Shown here piece after piece: positions 45,335-56,180 of a stretch of 60,000 nucleotides of DNA. The translations under genes and the position numbers were made by a program. Source of the stretch: Symsagittifera roscoffensis (lineage: Eukaryota; Xenacoelomorpha; Acoela; Convolutidae); NCBI RefSeq assembly GCF_963678635.1, contig NC_087064.1, positions 50,577,346 through 50,637,345 of the forward strand, in the 5' to 3' direction. Every line of letters starts with the position of its first letter. The stretch's first letter is position 1. The notes beneath the pieces were generated by a model. It searched no databases. It was not told the origin of the DNA and saw only the letters and a program-made list of their open reading frames with translations.

Positions 45335-45657
45335 TGAAAAGGTTTACGATCGAAGAGATGATTTTCAGAACTTTCAAACATGGATTTTTCCTTACACATT
45401 TTCTGAATGTTACATCAAGAAAAAACCAAAATAATTCTTTGAGAAGCGGAATAAATTTTTCGCTAACCAGACTAATTTGTTCTCATTAATCGAAAGCTGT
45501 TGTTGTTTCTGGTTTGTTACTTCTCAAGGTCAATGGAAATTCAAAAAACGACAAGAATTTACTATTTTATGAATATTTTGTCCCTCTAACACATACAATA
45601 GTAAAGTTCAATCTTTCCCTAAAAACAATTGATCTTTTACCGCCCGTCTGAGTTTAT

Positions 45658-45722
45658 GCGTCGTACGGGAATCGAACCCATGTCAACAGCTTGGAAGGCT
45701 GCTATCACTACATCAACGATGC
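45658..45722 (-). pseudogene. tRNA-Gly, 65 nt, 5-nt D-arm deletion
   Basis: Same deletion; T70C also mismatches A3. Confidence 0.75.
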
Positions 45723-46045
45723 TGAAAAGGTTTACGATCGAAGAGATGATTTTCAGAACTTTCAAACATGGATTTTTCCTTACACATTTTCTGAATGTTA
45801 CATCAAGAAAAAACCAAAATAATTCTTTGAGAAGCGGAATAAATTTTTCGCTAACCAGACTAATTTGTTCTCATTAATCGAAAGCTGTTGTTGTTTCTGG
45901 TTTGTTACTTCTCAAGGTCAATGGGAATTCAAAAAACGACAAGAATTTACTATTTTATGAATATTTTGTCCCTCTAACACACACAATAGTAAAGTTCAAT
46001 CTTTCCCTAAAAACAAATACTCTTTTACCGCCCGTCTGAGTTTAT

Positions 46046-46115
46046 GGATCGTACGGGAATCGAACCCATGTCAACAGCTTGGAAGGCTGCTATGCTATCA
46101 CTACATCAACGATGC
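46046..46115 (-). tRNA. tRNA-Gly(TCC), A-box variant with acceptor lesion
   Basis: Same as 44,104, 1,942 bp later. Confidence 0.5.
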
Positions 46116-46437
46116 TGAAAAGGTTTACGATCGAATAGATGATTTTCAGAACTTTCAAACAAGGATTTTTCCTTACACATTTTCTGAATGTTACATCAAG
46201 AAAAAACCAAAAAAATTCTTTGAGAAGTTGAGTAAATTTTTCGCTAACCAGACCAATTTGTTCTCATTCATTGAAAGCTGTTGTTGTTTCTGGTTTGTTA
46301 GTTCTCAAGGTCAATGGGAATTTAAAAAACGACAAGAATTTACTATTTCATGATATTTTGTCCCTCTAACGCACACAATAGTATTGCTCAATCTTTCCCT
46401 GAAATTAAATATTCTTTTACTGCCCGTCTGAGTTTAT

Positions 46438-46507
46438 GCATCGTACGGGAATCGAACCCATGTCAACAGCTTGGAAGGCTGCTACGCTACCACAACACCA
46501 ACGGTGC
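46438..46507 (-). tRNA. tRNA-Gly(TCC), A14T and T4C
   Basis: 19,015-type lesions with A24G. Confidence 0.5.
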
Positions 46508-46825
46508 TGAGAAGGTTTACGATCGAAGAGATGAATCTCAGAACTTTCAAACTTGGATTTTTCCTGACAAATATTCTGAGTGTCACATCAGAAAAAAACA
46601 AAACTATTCTTTGAGAAGCTGATATTTTTTTCGCTAACCAGACTCCTTTGTTTCTCATTAATCGAAAGCTGTCGTTTCTGGTTTGTTACTTCTCAAGGGC
46701 AATGGGAATTTAAAAAATGACAAGAATTTACTATTTCATGATATTTTGTCCCTCTAACGCACACAATAGTAATGCTCAATCTTTACCTGAAATTAAATAT
46801 TCTTTTACCGCCCGTCTGAGTTTAT

Positions 46826-46895
46826 GCATCGTACGGGATTCGAACCCATGTCAACGGCTTGGAAGGCTGCTATGCTACCACTACACCAACGCTGC
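46826..46895 (-). tRNA. tRNA-Gly(TCC), stem lesions
   Basis: T41C opposes A29 and T4G opposes A69; T59A is neutral for the B box. Confidence 0.55.
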
Positions 46896-47214
46896 TGAGA
46901 AGGTTTACGATCGAAGAGATGTATCTCAGAACTTTCAAACTGGGATTTTTCCTGACAAATATTCTGAGTGTCACATCAGAAAAAACCAAAACTATTCTTT
47001 GAGAAGCTGATAGTTTTTTCGCTAACCAGACTCCTTTGTTTCTCATTAATCGAAAGCTGTCGTTTCTGGTTTGTTACTTCTCAAGGACTTTGGGATTTCA
47101 AAAAGAGACAAGAATTTACTATTTCATGAGTATTTTATCCCCCTAACGCACACCATAGTAATGTTCAATCTTTCCCTGAAATTAAATATTCTTTTACCGC
47201 CCTTCTGAGTTTAT

Positions 47215-47284
47215 GCATCGTACAGGAATCGAACCCATGTCAACAGCTTGGAAGGCTGCTATGCTACCACTACACCAACGATGC
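47215..47284 (-). tRNA. tRNA-Gly(TCC), near consensus
   Basis: Single change C63T, kept as a G51-U63 wobble. Confidence 0.82.
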
Positions 47285-47604
47285 TGAAAAGATTTACGAT
47301 CGAAGAGATGAATTTCAGAACTTTCAATCATGGATTTTTCCTTACACATTTTCTAAGTGTCACAGCAAGAAAAAACCAAAAAAATTCTGTGAGAAAAAGG
47401 AATAAATTTTTCGCTAACCAGACCAATTTTTTCTCATTAATCGAAAGCTGTCGTTTCTGGTTTGTTACTTCTAAAGGTCAATGGGAATTTAAAAAACGAC
47501 AAGAATTTACTATTGCATGATATTTTGTCCCTCTAACGCACACCATAGTAATGTTCAGTCTTTCCCTGAAAATAAATATTCTTTTACCGCCCTTCTGAGT
47601 TTAT

Positions 47605-47674
47605 GCATCGTACGGGAATCGAACCCATGTCAACAGCTTGGAAGGCTGCTATGCTACCACTACACCAACGATGC
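47605..47674 (-). tRNA. tRNA-Gly(TCC), consensus
   Basis: All 70 positions match consensus. Confidence 0.88.
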
Positions 47675-47996
47675 TGAAAAGGTTTACGATCGAAGAGATG
47701 AATTTCAGAACTTTCAAACAGGGATTTTTTCTTACACATTTTCTAAGTGTCACAGCAAGAAAAAACCAAAAAAATTCTTTGAGAAGCAGAGTAATTTTTT
47801 CGCTAACCAGACCAATTTGTTCTCATTCATCGAAAGCTGTTGTTGTTTCTGGTTTGTTAGTTCTCAAGGTCAATGGGAATTAAAAAAACGACAAGAATTT
47901 ACTATTTCCTGATATTTTGACCCTCTAACGCACACTATAGTAATGCTCAATCTTTCCCTGAAATTAAATATTCTTTTACCGCCCGTCTGAGTTTAT

Positions 47997-48066
47997 GCAT
48001 CGTACGGGAATCGAACCCATGTCAACAGCTTGGAAGGCTGCTATGCTACCACTACACCAACGATTC
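47997..48066 (-). tRNA. tRNA-Gly(TCC), acceptor mismatch
   Basis: Single change C2A opposite G71. Confidence 0.68.
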
Positions 48067-48385
48067 TGAGAAGGTTTACGATCGAAGAGATGAATCTCAG
48101 AACTTTCAAACTGGGATTTTTCCTGACAAATATTCTTAGTGTCACATCAGAAAAAACCAAAACTATTCTTTGAGAAGCTGATAGTTTTTTCGCTAACCAG
48201 ACTCCTTTGTTTCTCATTAATCGAAAGCTGTCGTTTCTGGTTTGTTACTTCTCAAGGACTTTGGGAATTCAAAAAGAGACAAGAATTTACTATTTCATGA
48301 GTATTTTGTCCCTCTAACGCACACCATAGTAATGTTCAGTCTTTCCCTGAAATTAAATTTTCTTTTACCGCCCTTCTGAGTTTAT

Positions 48386-48455
48386 GCATCGTACGGGAAC
48401 CGATCCCATGTCAACAGCTTGGAAGGCTGCTATGCTACCACTACACCAACGATGC
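48386..48455 (-). tRNA. tRNA-Gly(TCC), T-loop lesions
   Basis: T54A and A58G damage the T loop and B box. Confidence 0.5.
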
Positions 48456-48777
48456 TGAAAAGGTTTACGATCGAAGAGATGATTTTCAGAACTTTCAAAC
48501 ATGGATTTTTTCTTACACATTTTCTAAGTGTCACAGCAAGAAAAAACCAAAAAAATTCTTTGAGAAGCGGAGTAAATTTTTCGCTAACCAGACCAATTTG
48601 TTCTCATTCATCGAAAGCTGTTGTTGTTTCTGGTTTGTTAGTTCTCAAGGTCAATGGGAATTTAAAAAACGACAAGAATTTACTATTTCATGATATTTTG
48701 TCCCTCTAATGCACACAATAGTAATGCTCAATCTTTCCCTGAAATTAAATATTCTTTTACCGCACGTCTGAATTTAT

Positions 48778-48847
48778 GCATCGTACGGGAATCGAACCCA
48801 TGTCAACAGCTTGGAAGGCTGCTATGCTACCACTACACCAACGATGC
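48778..48847 (-). tRNA. tRNA-Gly(TCC), consensus, array-terminal copy
   Basis: Last tRNA in the array and perfect at all 70 positions. The array stops about 113 bp beyond its 5' end. Confidence 0.9.
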
Positions 48848-48960
48848 TGAGAAGGTTTACGATCGAAGAGATGAATCTCAGAACTTTCAAACTTGGATTT
48901 TTCCTGACAAATATTCTGAGTGTCACATCAGAAAAAACCAAAACTATTCTTTGAGAAGCT

Positions 48961-49673
48961 ATATATAATATATTGCTTTCGGCGTTGTACTTGTAGCTGG
49001 TGAAGTAACTCAAATCAAAGGCGTTTTTAAGCACTTTTTGGAAAATTTTGGCTAAAAAATTGTGTTTTTCGGCGCGCACTCCCCACTCAAAATTCGTATA
49101 TTTTGTCGCCTTTTAAAAAATTTAGGGTCAGTCGGCCAAAAATGGATGTCTCAAAACTTTTAGGGCTGATCGGGATGTCATAAAAATGCCAAAGGGGTGG
49201 TTGCTTTGGTTGGTGAAGAGGTCGAATCTCTCAGGAGAAAGCGTCCACCTCCCCTCCTGCTCCTAAATCCTCCGTTGGTTCTAATAGAAGTTTTTTTGTG
49301 TTAGTCTTTTTTCATTTTTTCTAATAATAATTTTTAAAAAAAATAGAATAGGCTATCGTTGTTACTCGATAGCTTCATCTTTTTGCCAACAATAGTCAAT
49401 CGAGCTCTTGCTTGAAATATGGGCGAGAATTTCATGTAGGCCGCCCGTACGATATCGCGGGATAATATTTTCCGCTTTTTATCAAAGATGAAGGCCTGTT
49501 TCTTCTCTTATACTTGAAGTGATCACCTAATTTTCGATTGAAGTGAACCGATGATGATAGCCTATATCTACTTATATACTAACTGAGATTATATACCATA
49601 CGTCTTGACTTACAGTTGCGTCTCGGATAAGTTTTTCAATTGGCTAGCTAAAGTGTTCTTTTTTTTATTTTAG
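48961..49673 (+). other. Intron sequence between tRNA array and cadherin exon
   Basis: Unique sequence starting with an AT-rich stretch (ATATATAATATATT) and ending in a T-rich tract and TTTTAG. I found no cadherin-like reading frame here. A GT- and C-rich stretch at 49,195-49,270 is unexplained. It is read as the 3' end of an intron because an in-frame TAG directly precedes the exon. Confidence 0.6.
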
Positions 49674-49833
49674 ATCGAAGTTCGGGATGCCGACATTGGC
49701 GACACTATTATTTTCGAACTGCAACCCGTGAATCCGGACGACAACAACCTGTTCTCTCTGGACCCTAACTCTGGCATCCTACGCACAACAGCCATGCTGG
49801 ATACGGAGAACAAATCCACGCACTCATTCATTG
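49674..49833 (+). CDS. Cadherin-family protein, internal exon (cadherin repeat, part 1)
   Basis: 160 nt encoding 53 residues plus one base. The translation holds cadherin-repeat landmarks in order: IEVRDADIGD with the calcium-binding DAD (49,686-49,694), a NLFSLDPNSGIL strand matching the family pattern F-x-L/I-D-x-x-T/S-G-I-L, and LDTE (49,797-49,808), a variant of the LDxE calcium motif. The acceptor is TTTTAG at 49,668-49,673, with an in-frame TAG immediately before the exon, so coding cannot extend left. The donor is G|GTGAGT at 49,833/49,834. The incoming intron is phase 0 and the outgoing one phase 1. The exon starts mid-repeat, so earlier exons must lie upstream. Which cadherin this is (Fat, Dachsous or other) cannot be told from 53 residues. 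Confidence 0.88.
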
Positions 49834-50878
49834 GTGAGTTTTTTATTGTCTGCGCTATGAACTATCATGAGCAAGTCTGTCACTCTTTCTTGACAACACT
49901 TTGCATGCAATCTATTGAAGCTTGAGACAACCCTGTCAATCTGAAACCTTATTCACAATTCCAATTTATCCAACTAAATTTTCATTTTTAAATCTGAACG
50001 ATTTGTTACTAACTTAATAAAATGTTTTCAGGCAGAAAAAAAATAGAGATATTCACTATAATTGACACTTAAGTACATTTGAAACTTCCTGGGTATGACA
50101 ATTGGATCTGCAGATCCGTTTTCGCGTGTTGTAACACCTCAGGTAGACATTTTTTATTAACTCAGAGCAAATGTTTAGTTTCAAAAGTCTTCGAAAGTAA
50201 AATCCTAAGTAGAATTGGGCATTTGGTAATGTGAAACAATTATTAGCTTCAGAGAAAGCCAGTTTTCCTAAGAGGGTGAGAAGAAAAGCGCCTATTTGGG
50301 AAATATCACTATGTTAGAGCATGCTTATGAGCTGACCAAAACTCACCTCGTTTTTAAGAGTCAAGGAACGTAGTGAAGACACTTAGATCGGGATGGTTTC
50401 AGGAAGATCGGGATGGTTTCACAATTTTTTCACGCTCAAATTTGATTTTCTGCGGTTTGAAATTGTCTGAAGCTCAAATGTAGATGTGAAATTTCACTTG
50501 TGATCATGTTTGCAAAGTTATGGGGTTTTGAAAATTGCTAGTTTGAAAAACTTGGGATAATTAACGCGAAACAATTTGCTTTCTTATATCATACTGGTAA
50601 GCGGAGTATTAATGTGATCCAATTATATTGAGGCAATTGATCATTTGGTTTTATTACTAGAATACGAGACGCTTGTAGAGTAAAAAGGGCAAATACGTTT
50701 TTTTTTATTTCTTTTTTTTTAATTCAATTTTTTGCTTATGAAGTGGTTTAAACATAACCTTTTGCTTATGAATTTGTTTTTTATTCTACACCAAATGTTT
50801 GCCCAAACAAAGTTTTTAATTGGCCTCAATGTGCTGTCGGAACATTCAGGTCTTCGCCTTGATATACTAGAAACATAG

Positions 50879-52080
50879 TTGTTCCGACTTTCGAAGAAAT
50901 TGAGGCATGTATGTATATTCTCGGGGTGGTTTTTTTATTCAGACCAATTCTCAAAAAATATTTCCCGCGGGGTGATTGATCCATGGATCTTCGTGGGTTT
51001 TTCCGGGAGCGCAAACTACTAAAATAACTTAAAATGAGTTCATTTAAACGGGTTCTTTGTTTAATTTCTACTTCTTTCCTTTATACAAATATTTTCGAAT
51101 TTTATAGTATTGCTTAAATTTTTCATCCAAAAAGTTTCAAATTGTATCAATATATCTGATTTTCTACTAGTCACCCTCATATAAATATTTTCATTTTGTC
51201 ACAAATTTATTATCACTCGAGAAAACACAAATTGGAAGTTAAAAAGTTTAAATTTTAACTTTGTTGTTCCAACTTTTGAAGAAAGTGAATAACTTGTATG
51301 GTCGAGGATCAAAAGTTTTTGTGGGTCTTTGTGGGTCTATCCGGGTGCGCAAACCACTATATTAACTTCAAATAATTTCATGGAAACTGCTTAATTATTG
51401 CTGAAACTCCAGCGCGAATTTTGCGAGTGGCGAGTTTTTCCGCACTTCAAATCGCTCCAATTTGAACAATTGCAAGCTAATTGGATTTATCCATTCGATA
51501 TAATACTCAAATTTTAAAACTCAAAAGTTGGTATTATAAGCCTAAATTTCAAGTTTTGTCAATATTTCATTTAGCAAAAATAATTCAAGACCAGTTAAAG
51601 GGCAGTCAAAACACTCAGTATTTTTTCTTTTTAAGCTAAGTTCATTTTGTGTTCGTTTTTTTTTTCAAAAAGTACACAAGGTACTATATATTTTCTTCGA
51701 ATTTAAGAAAATGAAGATGTTTTTTGTTTCCTTGCTAATATTGACTTTTTTCCAACAGCCTGTGAGAACGGATGTAATGTTTTTATTAGGTCTGAGTAGC
51801 TTGTTTAATATTTGCTACTATAACTTAGCTATGAGGCTATAGTAAGCAAGGTGTTTTTTCTCCATCCATTTCCACTCGATTTTTTTGTATCAATATTTGA
51901 TTTTCTAATACTTTATCTCATACAATTCTTTTCAAATTTTCTGCAACGTTTTAATTTTTCTTCCAAAGAAGTTTTGAATTGTATCAATATATCTGATTTT
52001 CTACTACTTTCCTTTATACAATTATTGTCAATTTATCACAAGCTCATTATCACTCGAGAGAACACAAATTGAAATTTGAA
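50879..52080. repeat. Degenerate intronic repeat pairs
   Basis: Two diverged blocks each occur twice. Block 1 begins TTGTTCC-ACTTT-GAAGAAA and includes GGGT-GCGCAAAC-ACTA (about 50,879-51,056 and 51,262-51,392). Block 2 runs from AATTGTATCAATATATCTGA to TTATCACTCGAGA-AACACAA (about 51,138-51,246 and 51,976-52,080). They look like old copies of one dispersed element; no coding or terminal repeats are seen. Confidence 0.6.
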
Positions 52081-52114
52081 AAAAAAACTCAACACCCGTA
52101 CCCAGGGGATTTTC

Positions 52115-52810
52115 TGTGCAAGATCTGAAATTTTTTATTTCTTACTTAAGTTGATTCTCAGATCGATCTGAATTCTTTATTTCAGACTTTGATAAGAATT
52201 TAGAAACTTCAGATCTAAAATTGAAAATTTCAGATCTGAAATAACCTAGAAAAACAAAAACTCAGATCCTATTATAATTTATGCATTTCGAGCAAAACAT
52301 GGAGTTTTTACTTTTTGATGTTTCTGCAATACACAATTATGTTTAGGTTAACTAGCGGTCAGAAAATAGTTTTTTTCGAACTAAATTTCTTGTTCAACTG
52401 TGTTAAAAAGTTTTCAAAAACTGTTAGAAGACCTGTAACTTTTTTGATTTTCATGCGCTACTTATGCGTTTCCAATGTTTATTTCATGCTTGGGGAAACA
52501 TACTTACGCAGTCTTTCACTGATACTTTGCTGAATACCTGCTAGTAGCTAGCAGAAGCTAAAAAAAATCAAAATAGTAAAAATTGAGTCCAAATCATTGG
52601 TTTTTCATATCTGAAATAACCAAGAAAAGCTAAATGTCAGATATTAAATAGATTTTTTCAGATCTGAAACAACCAATTAAAAGAAAAATTTATACCTAAA
52701 ATTAGATCTGAAATAACCAATCCTTAAGGTATCCAAGCAGTATTTAATTATTTCTCAACCTATTTCAGATCTGAAATTTAGATCTGAAAAAGGTTATTTC
52801 AGATCTGTTT
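52115..52810. repeat. Cluster of AGATCTGAAA palindromic motifs
   Basis: The motif TTTCAGATCTGAAAT, largely a palindrome, or close variants occur about nine times in 700 bp. Several are followed by TAACC(T/A)AGAAAA. The spacing is irregular. It could be a degraded inverted-repeat element or a cluster of binding sites. Confidence 0.55.
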
Positions 52811-53590
52811 TAGAAAATTTACTGCGTACGAGCAATAATTTGGGTATTGAACCGGTTTTAATTGATTATAATGGAATTTATTGATATACAAAATACTAGG
52901 ATTAGAATCTACTTTTGATGGATTACAATCGATTGTTTTTGTAACTTTATAGATACTGACTATAAAATGACAATATAATCGATTAATATCCATGGAACTC
53001 CAGTGCAGGTGACTCCTGTCACCAAGGTGAAACTACTTGCAGACAGTTCTACTATACTGACAACGGGACCGCGATTAAGACAGTAAACTGCTTTACACAT
53101 CAGAGTTTTTGAGCAGAAACTGTTGATTTGACCCCTAACTAAAGAGGCGAAGTTTTTGGTGGGAAGTTTTTTGGTCACAGCACAGCAAATTTTTAACTAT
53201 TAAGAGTTTTTCAAAACATTTAACATTCAAGAGTAGTTTGACCGTGTAGGCAAAAAATGGTCCGTCTAATGGGTTACTCTAATAAATTAGAAGGTACCTC
53301 TCATGACACTATCTTTTATTGCATGACAATCGATAATCATCATAAAAAAATCAGTTATTGTCTAGACTTTTTAGTGCTTTGGGAGAGCTCGGAAAATCAA
53401 TTAGCCAACCTAAAAAAATTCGAAAATCCAACTCCCTCATCGAGAAAATGCTAGATCTGCACCTGAAGAGTAGTTTCATCCTACGTTTCAAAAAAAATTT
53501 GAAAACATTGACAATTTTACGTTCATTTCAAACATTTTTGTTCCAACATTTGAATGCGGTTAGAAAATATGTTTTTTTGTGTGTGTTTTA
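52811..53590. other. Intron sequence, nothing recognised
   Basis: Mixed-composition sequence with short open frames on both strands but no recognisable protein domain. The segment 52,980-53,180 is less AT-rich than its surroundings. Confidence 0.4.
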
Positions 53591-55300
53591 GTTTGTTTTT
53601 TTTTCTTTTTTTTTCGAAGCAAAATTTGGTACAAAAAACCATCATTAGAATGAGTTAAAGGTATTTCAATTTCAAACCCTTCCAGTGTCTTCTTTCAAGT
53701 ATTTTTTGTCTCTTTTTAGTCTATATAATCTATTTTTTAGCCTCAGAGGGCTGGTACCTGTTTAAATGGAAAAGAATTGAATTAAGCCTAAGAAAAAACA
53801 TAATTTTAGCCTAGTAAAACTTTGAAATTTTGATTAGCATTCCTTTTGCAAAACACTCTTTTTTTAAATTAAGAGTGTTGAAAAATGACATGAGATTGAA
53901 AAAACAATGTTTTTCTAAATTAAAATCTTTTTGTTCGGACTATTGAAAAAAGGAAAAACTTTGTATTTGGGTTTGTTTTTTTTTCAATTTTTTCAACTTT
54001 CCATGCAAATTAGTGTGCCTCAAACAATCATCGGAATGGGTCGAGTGATATACCAATTGATCAATAACCTTTTTGGTCATGATTTGAACAACATTTTTAA
54101 ACCTCCAAAATTATTGCCTCAGTGTTGAGAAAAACGTGTTTGAAATTTTTGGTTTTTGTTCTGAAGTCGAGCAAATAAAATGAGCGAGCAAGTTTGTTTT
54201 GTTTTCACGCAAAATATGGTACTAAAAATCATAATCGGAATGGGCATGTTAAGAAATCATTTTAAAACAATTTGGTTGTGATTCAAACGACATTAAAAAA
54301 CATTCAAAAAATTGTCCACTTGTTGAAAAAACTGGTTTAAAACGTTGGAGTTTTAGTTCTATCATTTTATCATACAACGGACCAAAAAAAATCAATATTT
54401 TGAAAAATAAATTGTAGTTATTTAAAAATATGGTTGTTAATTTTTTTGCTACTTGCTCATCAACCGGCTATCCTTGTTGTTCTGACAAATGAAAATGGGG
54501 AGAAATTTTGTATTCGGTTATGTTTCATTTTTTTTTCAAGTAAAATTAGCTACCTCAGATAATAATTAGAGTGAGTCGAGTGATGTATCAAATGAACCTC
54601 TTTTCAATCATAATTTGGACGACTTCGACCAACTTTCAAAAAAAATTCAAGCAGGATTTTTATAGAAGGATAAACCGTGAAAATTTTATTCAAACCCGGA
54701 AGACTTTGTTTTCCTTAGAAGTTAAACAAAATTAAGGAGAAAAAAATCATTGGCCAAAATGCCTACCTAACTAAGGCTAGGGAAGACACCTAAGTTCTCT
54801 TGGCTTTCGTTCAAATCCTTTCATCAAGCCCAAAAAAGCAAAACAAAAGAAACAAAACCAAGCCACACAAAAACTTTTTTAGGTAGTTTTTTGTAAATAT
54901 AGTTGGAACATTTTGTTCTACTAGCACTGCAACCGGCTAATCTAGTTTTTTATTTGTTCGTTAAAAACAACTGTAAGTGGTACTGCATGATTTATTTTTG
55001 CTCTGTGTTTTCTCCCTTTCTACTGAAACTATTTTTTTCAGCTTTTTTGAGCGTGCTATTTTTTGTGCTATGTTAACCATTGCAGCCATTGAAAGTGGGG
55101 AGTAACCTTGAATTCGTGAGTGTTTAATTTTTTGTTAATTCTTACATCCTAATTTAGTACCACAAATAATCATGTGAATAATGCACAAAATTTATCATAT
55201 TAAAACCCGTTCAATCGACATTCGAACGACAAAAACCTTTTCTAAAACATGGATAACAAGTCTGCAAGTAACACAGAATGCTCCGACCATAGTTTTAGGA
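53591..55300. repeat. Degenerate intronic repeat family, about five copies
   Basis: Blocks at about 53,591-53,660, 53,925-54,160, 54,180-54,370, 54,480-54,720 and 55,080-55,300 share the order: T-rich tract, AAAATT-GTAC, AATCATCGGAATGGGTCGAG, then GGTCATGATTTGAACGACA. They are strongly diverged and unevenly spaced. No terminal inverted repeats or reading frame are evident. Confidence 0.5.
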
Positions 55301-56180
55301 AAAAAAACAAGATTTTTAAAACTTTTTGTCGTTTTTTTCGGCGTGGTGTAATAAAAGGAGCTGAACAAAAATGTAGAAAAAATTACTAGAAAAACGAAAA
55401 AAAAAGTTTTCGAATTTTTGAAAATTTTGAAAAAATTTCAAAAAAGCGCTGAAATACTCAGAGTAAAATAACATTAATCTAGTTAAACCAAGTTTTGACG
55501 TTTTAGATTAAGCTATTACAAGCTTTGAAGTAATTAAAATAAGACTGCTCGCTCGCTTTATTCGCTCAAAATAAGGCGAAAAATCAAAAATTTCAAACCG
55601 GTTTTCCTCGACATTTGGAAAATTTGATTGAAATTTTCAATTGTGGTTCGATTAACGACTGTAAGGTCTTTAATAAGATATATCACTAAACCCAGTAACA
55701 AAAAAAACTTAAAAAAAAATTCTAGTTTTTAATTTTCTTAAATTGGTTTTTCATTGTTTTTGTTCAAACTTTCCACAAAAACTGTTGTCAAATATGCTCA
55801 ATTAATTATGATTTTCGTGTATACCTAAAATTTAGGCTTTCGTTCATATCATTTCATCACACCACGTTAAAGAGACTCAATTTGAAAAAAAAAAAATTTT
55901 AAAGAATTTCGATGGTTTTTGTTGATCAAATGCTAAAAAAAATTTTCTTTATGATAGGAACATCTTTTAACCCTTTTCTCCTAGTCCTATTTAAAATTGT
56001 TAAACATTTATCTGCAACTTTATAAATGTCAAAACTTCCCAGATAACACAGATCACGACCTGAGAAAATGTAAGACATATAAAAGTAAGACATAGAATGA
56101 GATTTTTTGGGGTTAATGCTTTTATTGTAATTTGGTTTATCCCTGTTTGAGTATTTCAGTTTTAATGCAACTTTTGGTCA
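55301..56180. other. AT-rich intron sequence, nothing recognised
   Basis: Dominated by A- and T-runs; I see no gene or clear repeat. Confidence 0.4.

Larger units (their letters stand above)
1..48960 (-). repeat. tRNA-Gly(TCC) tandem array (satellite of ~392-bp units)
   Basis: A head-to-tail repeat starts before the window and ends inside a unit at about 48,960. Successive tRNA start points are usually 388-397 bp apart. Each full unit holds one 70-nt tRNA-Gly on the minus strand and a roughly 320-bp AT-rich spacer with recognisable blocks, including GAAGCGGAGTAAATTTTTCG, CTGGTTTGTTACTTCTCAAG and TTTTGTCCCTCTAACGCAC. I count 118 tRNA-like copies, 11 units lacking the tRNA and 3 short 166-bp units. 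Spacers fall into subfamilies that recur in blocks, which indicates repeated unequal exchange. The array could instead be called a tRNA-derived satellite. Either way, the tRNA sequence is kept intact in many copies. Confidence 0.95.

Noticed and set aside
1-48960. Plus-strand frames of 60-162 codons repeated through the array
   Set aside because: They cross the tRNA and spacer, start and stop at different places between subfamilies, overlap one another in two frames, and are broken by the 392-bp period, which is not a multiple of three. No protein domain is seen.
1-48960. CRISPR-like regular repeats
   Set aside because: Unit length (~392 bp), repeated spacers and embedded tRNAs rule this out; the context is eukaryotic.
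49728-49925. Stand-alone 65-codon gene starting at the ATG at 49,728
   Set aside because: The ATG is internal to the cadherin exon, and the 3' part reads into the intron past a strong GTGAGT donor.
51851-54128. Several 60-77 codon frames in the intron
   Set aside because: Low-complexity, phenylalanine- and leucine-rich translations of T-rich DNA with no domain, codon-bias or splice support.
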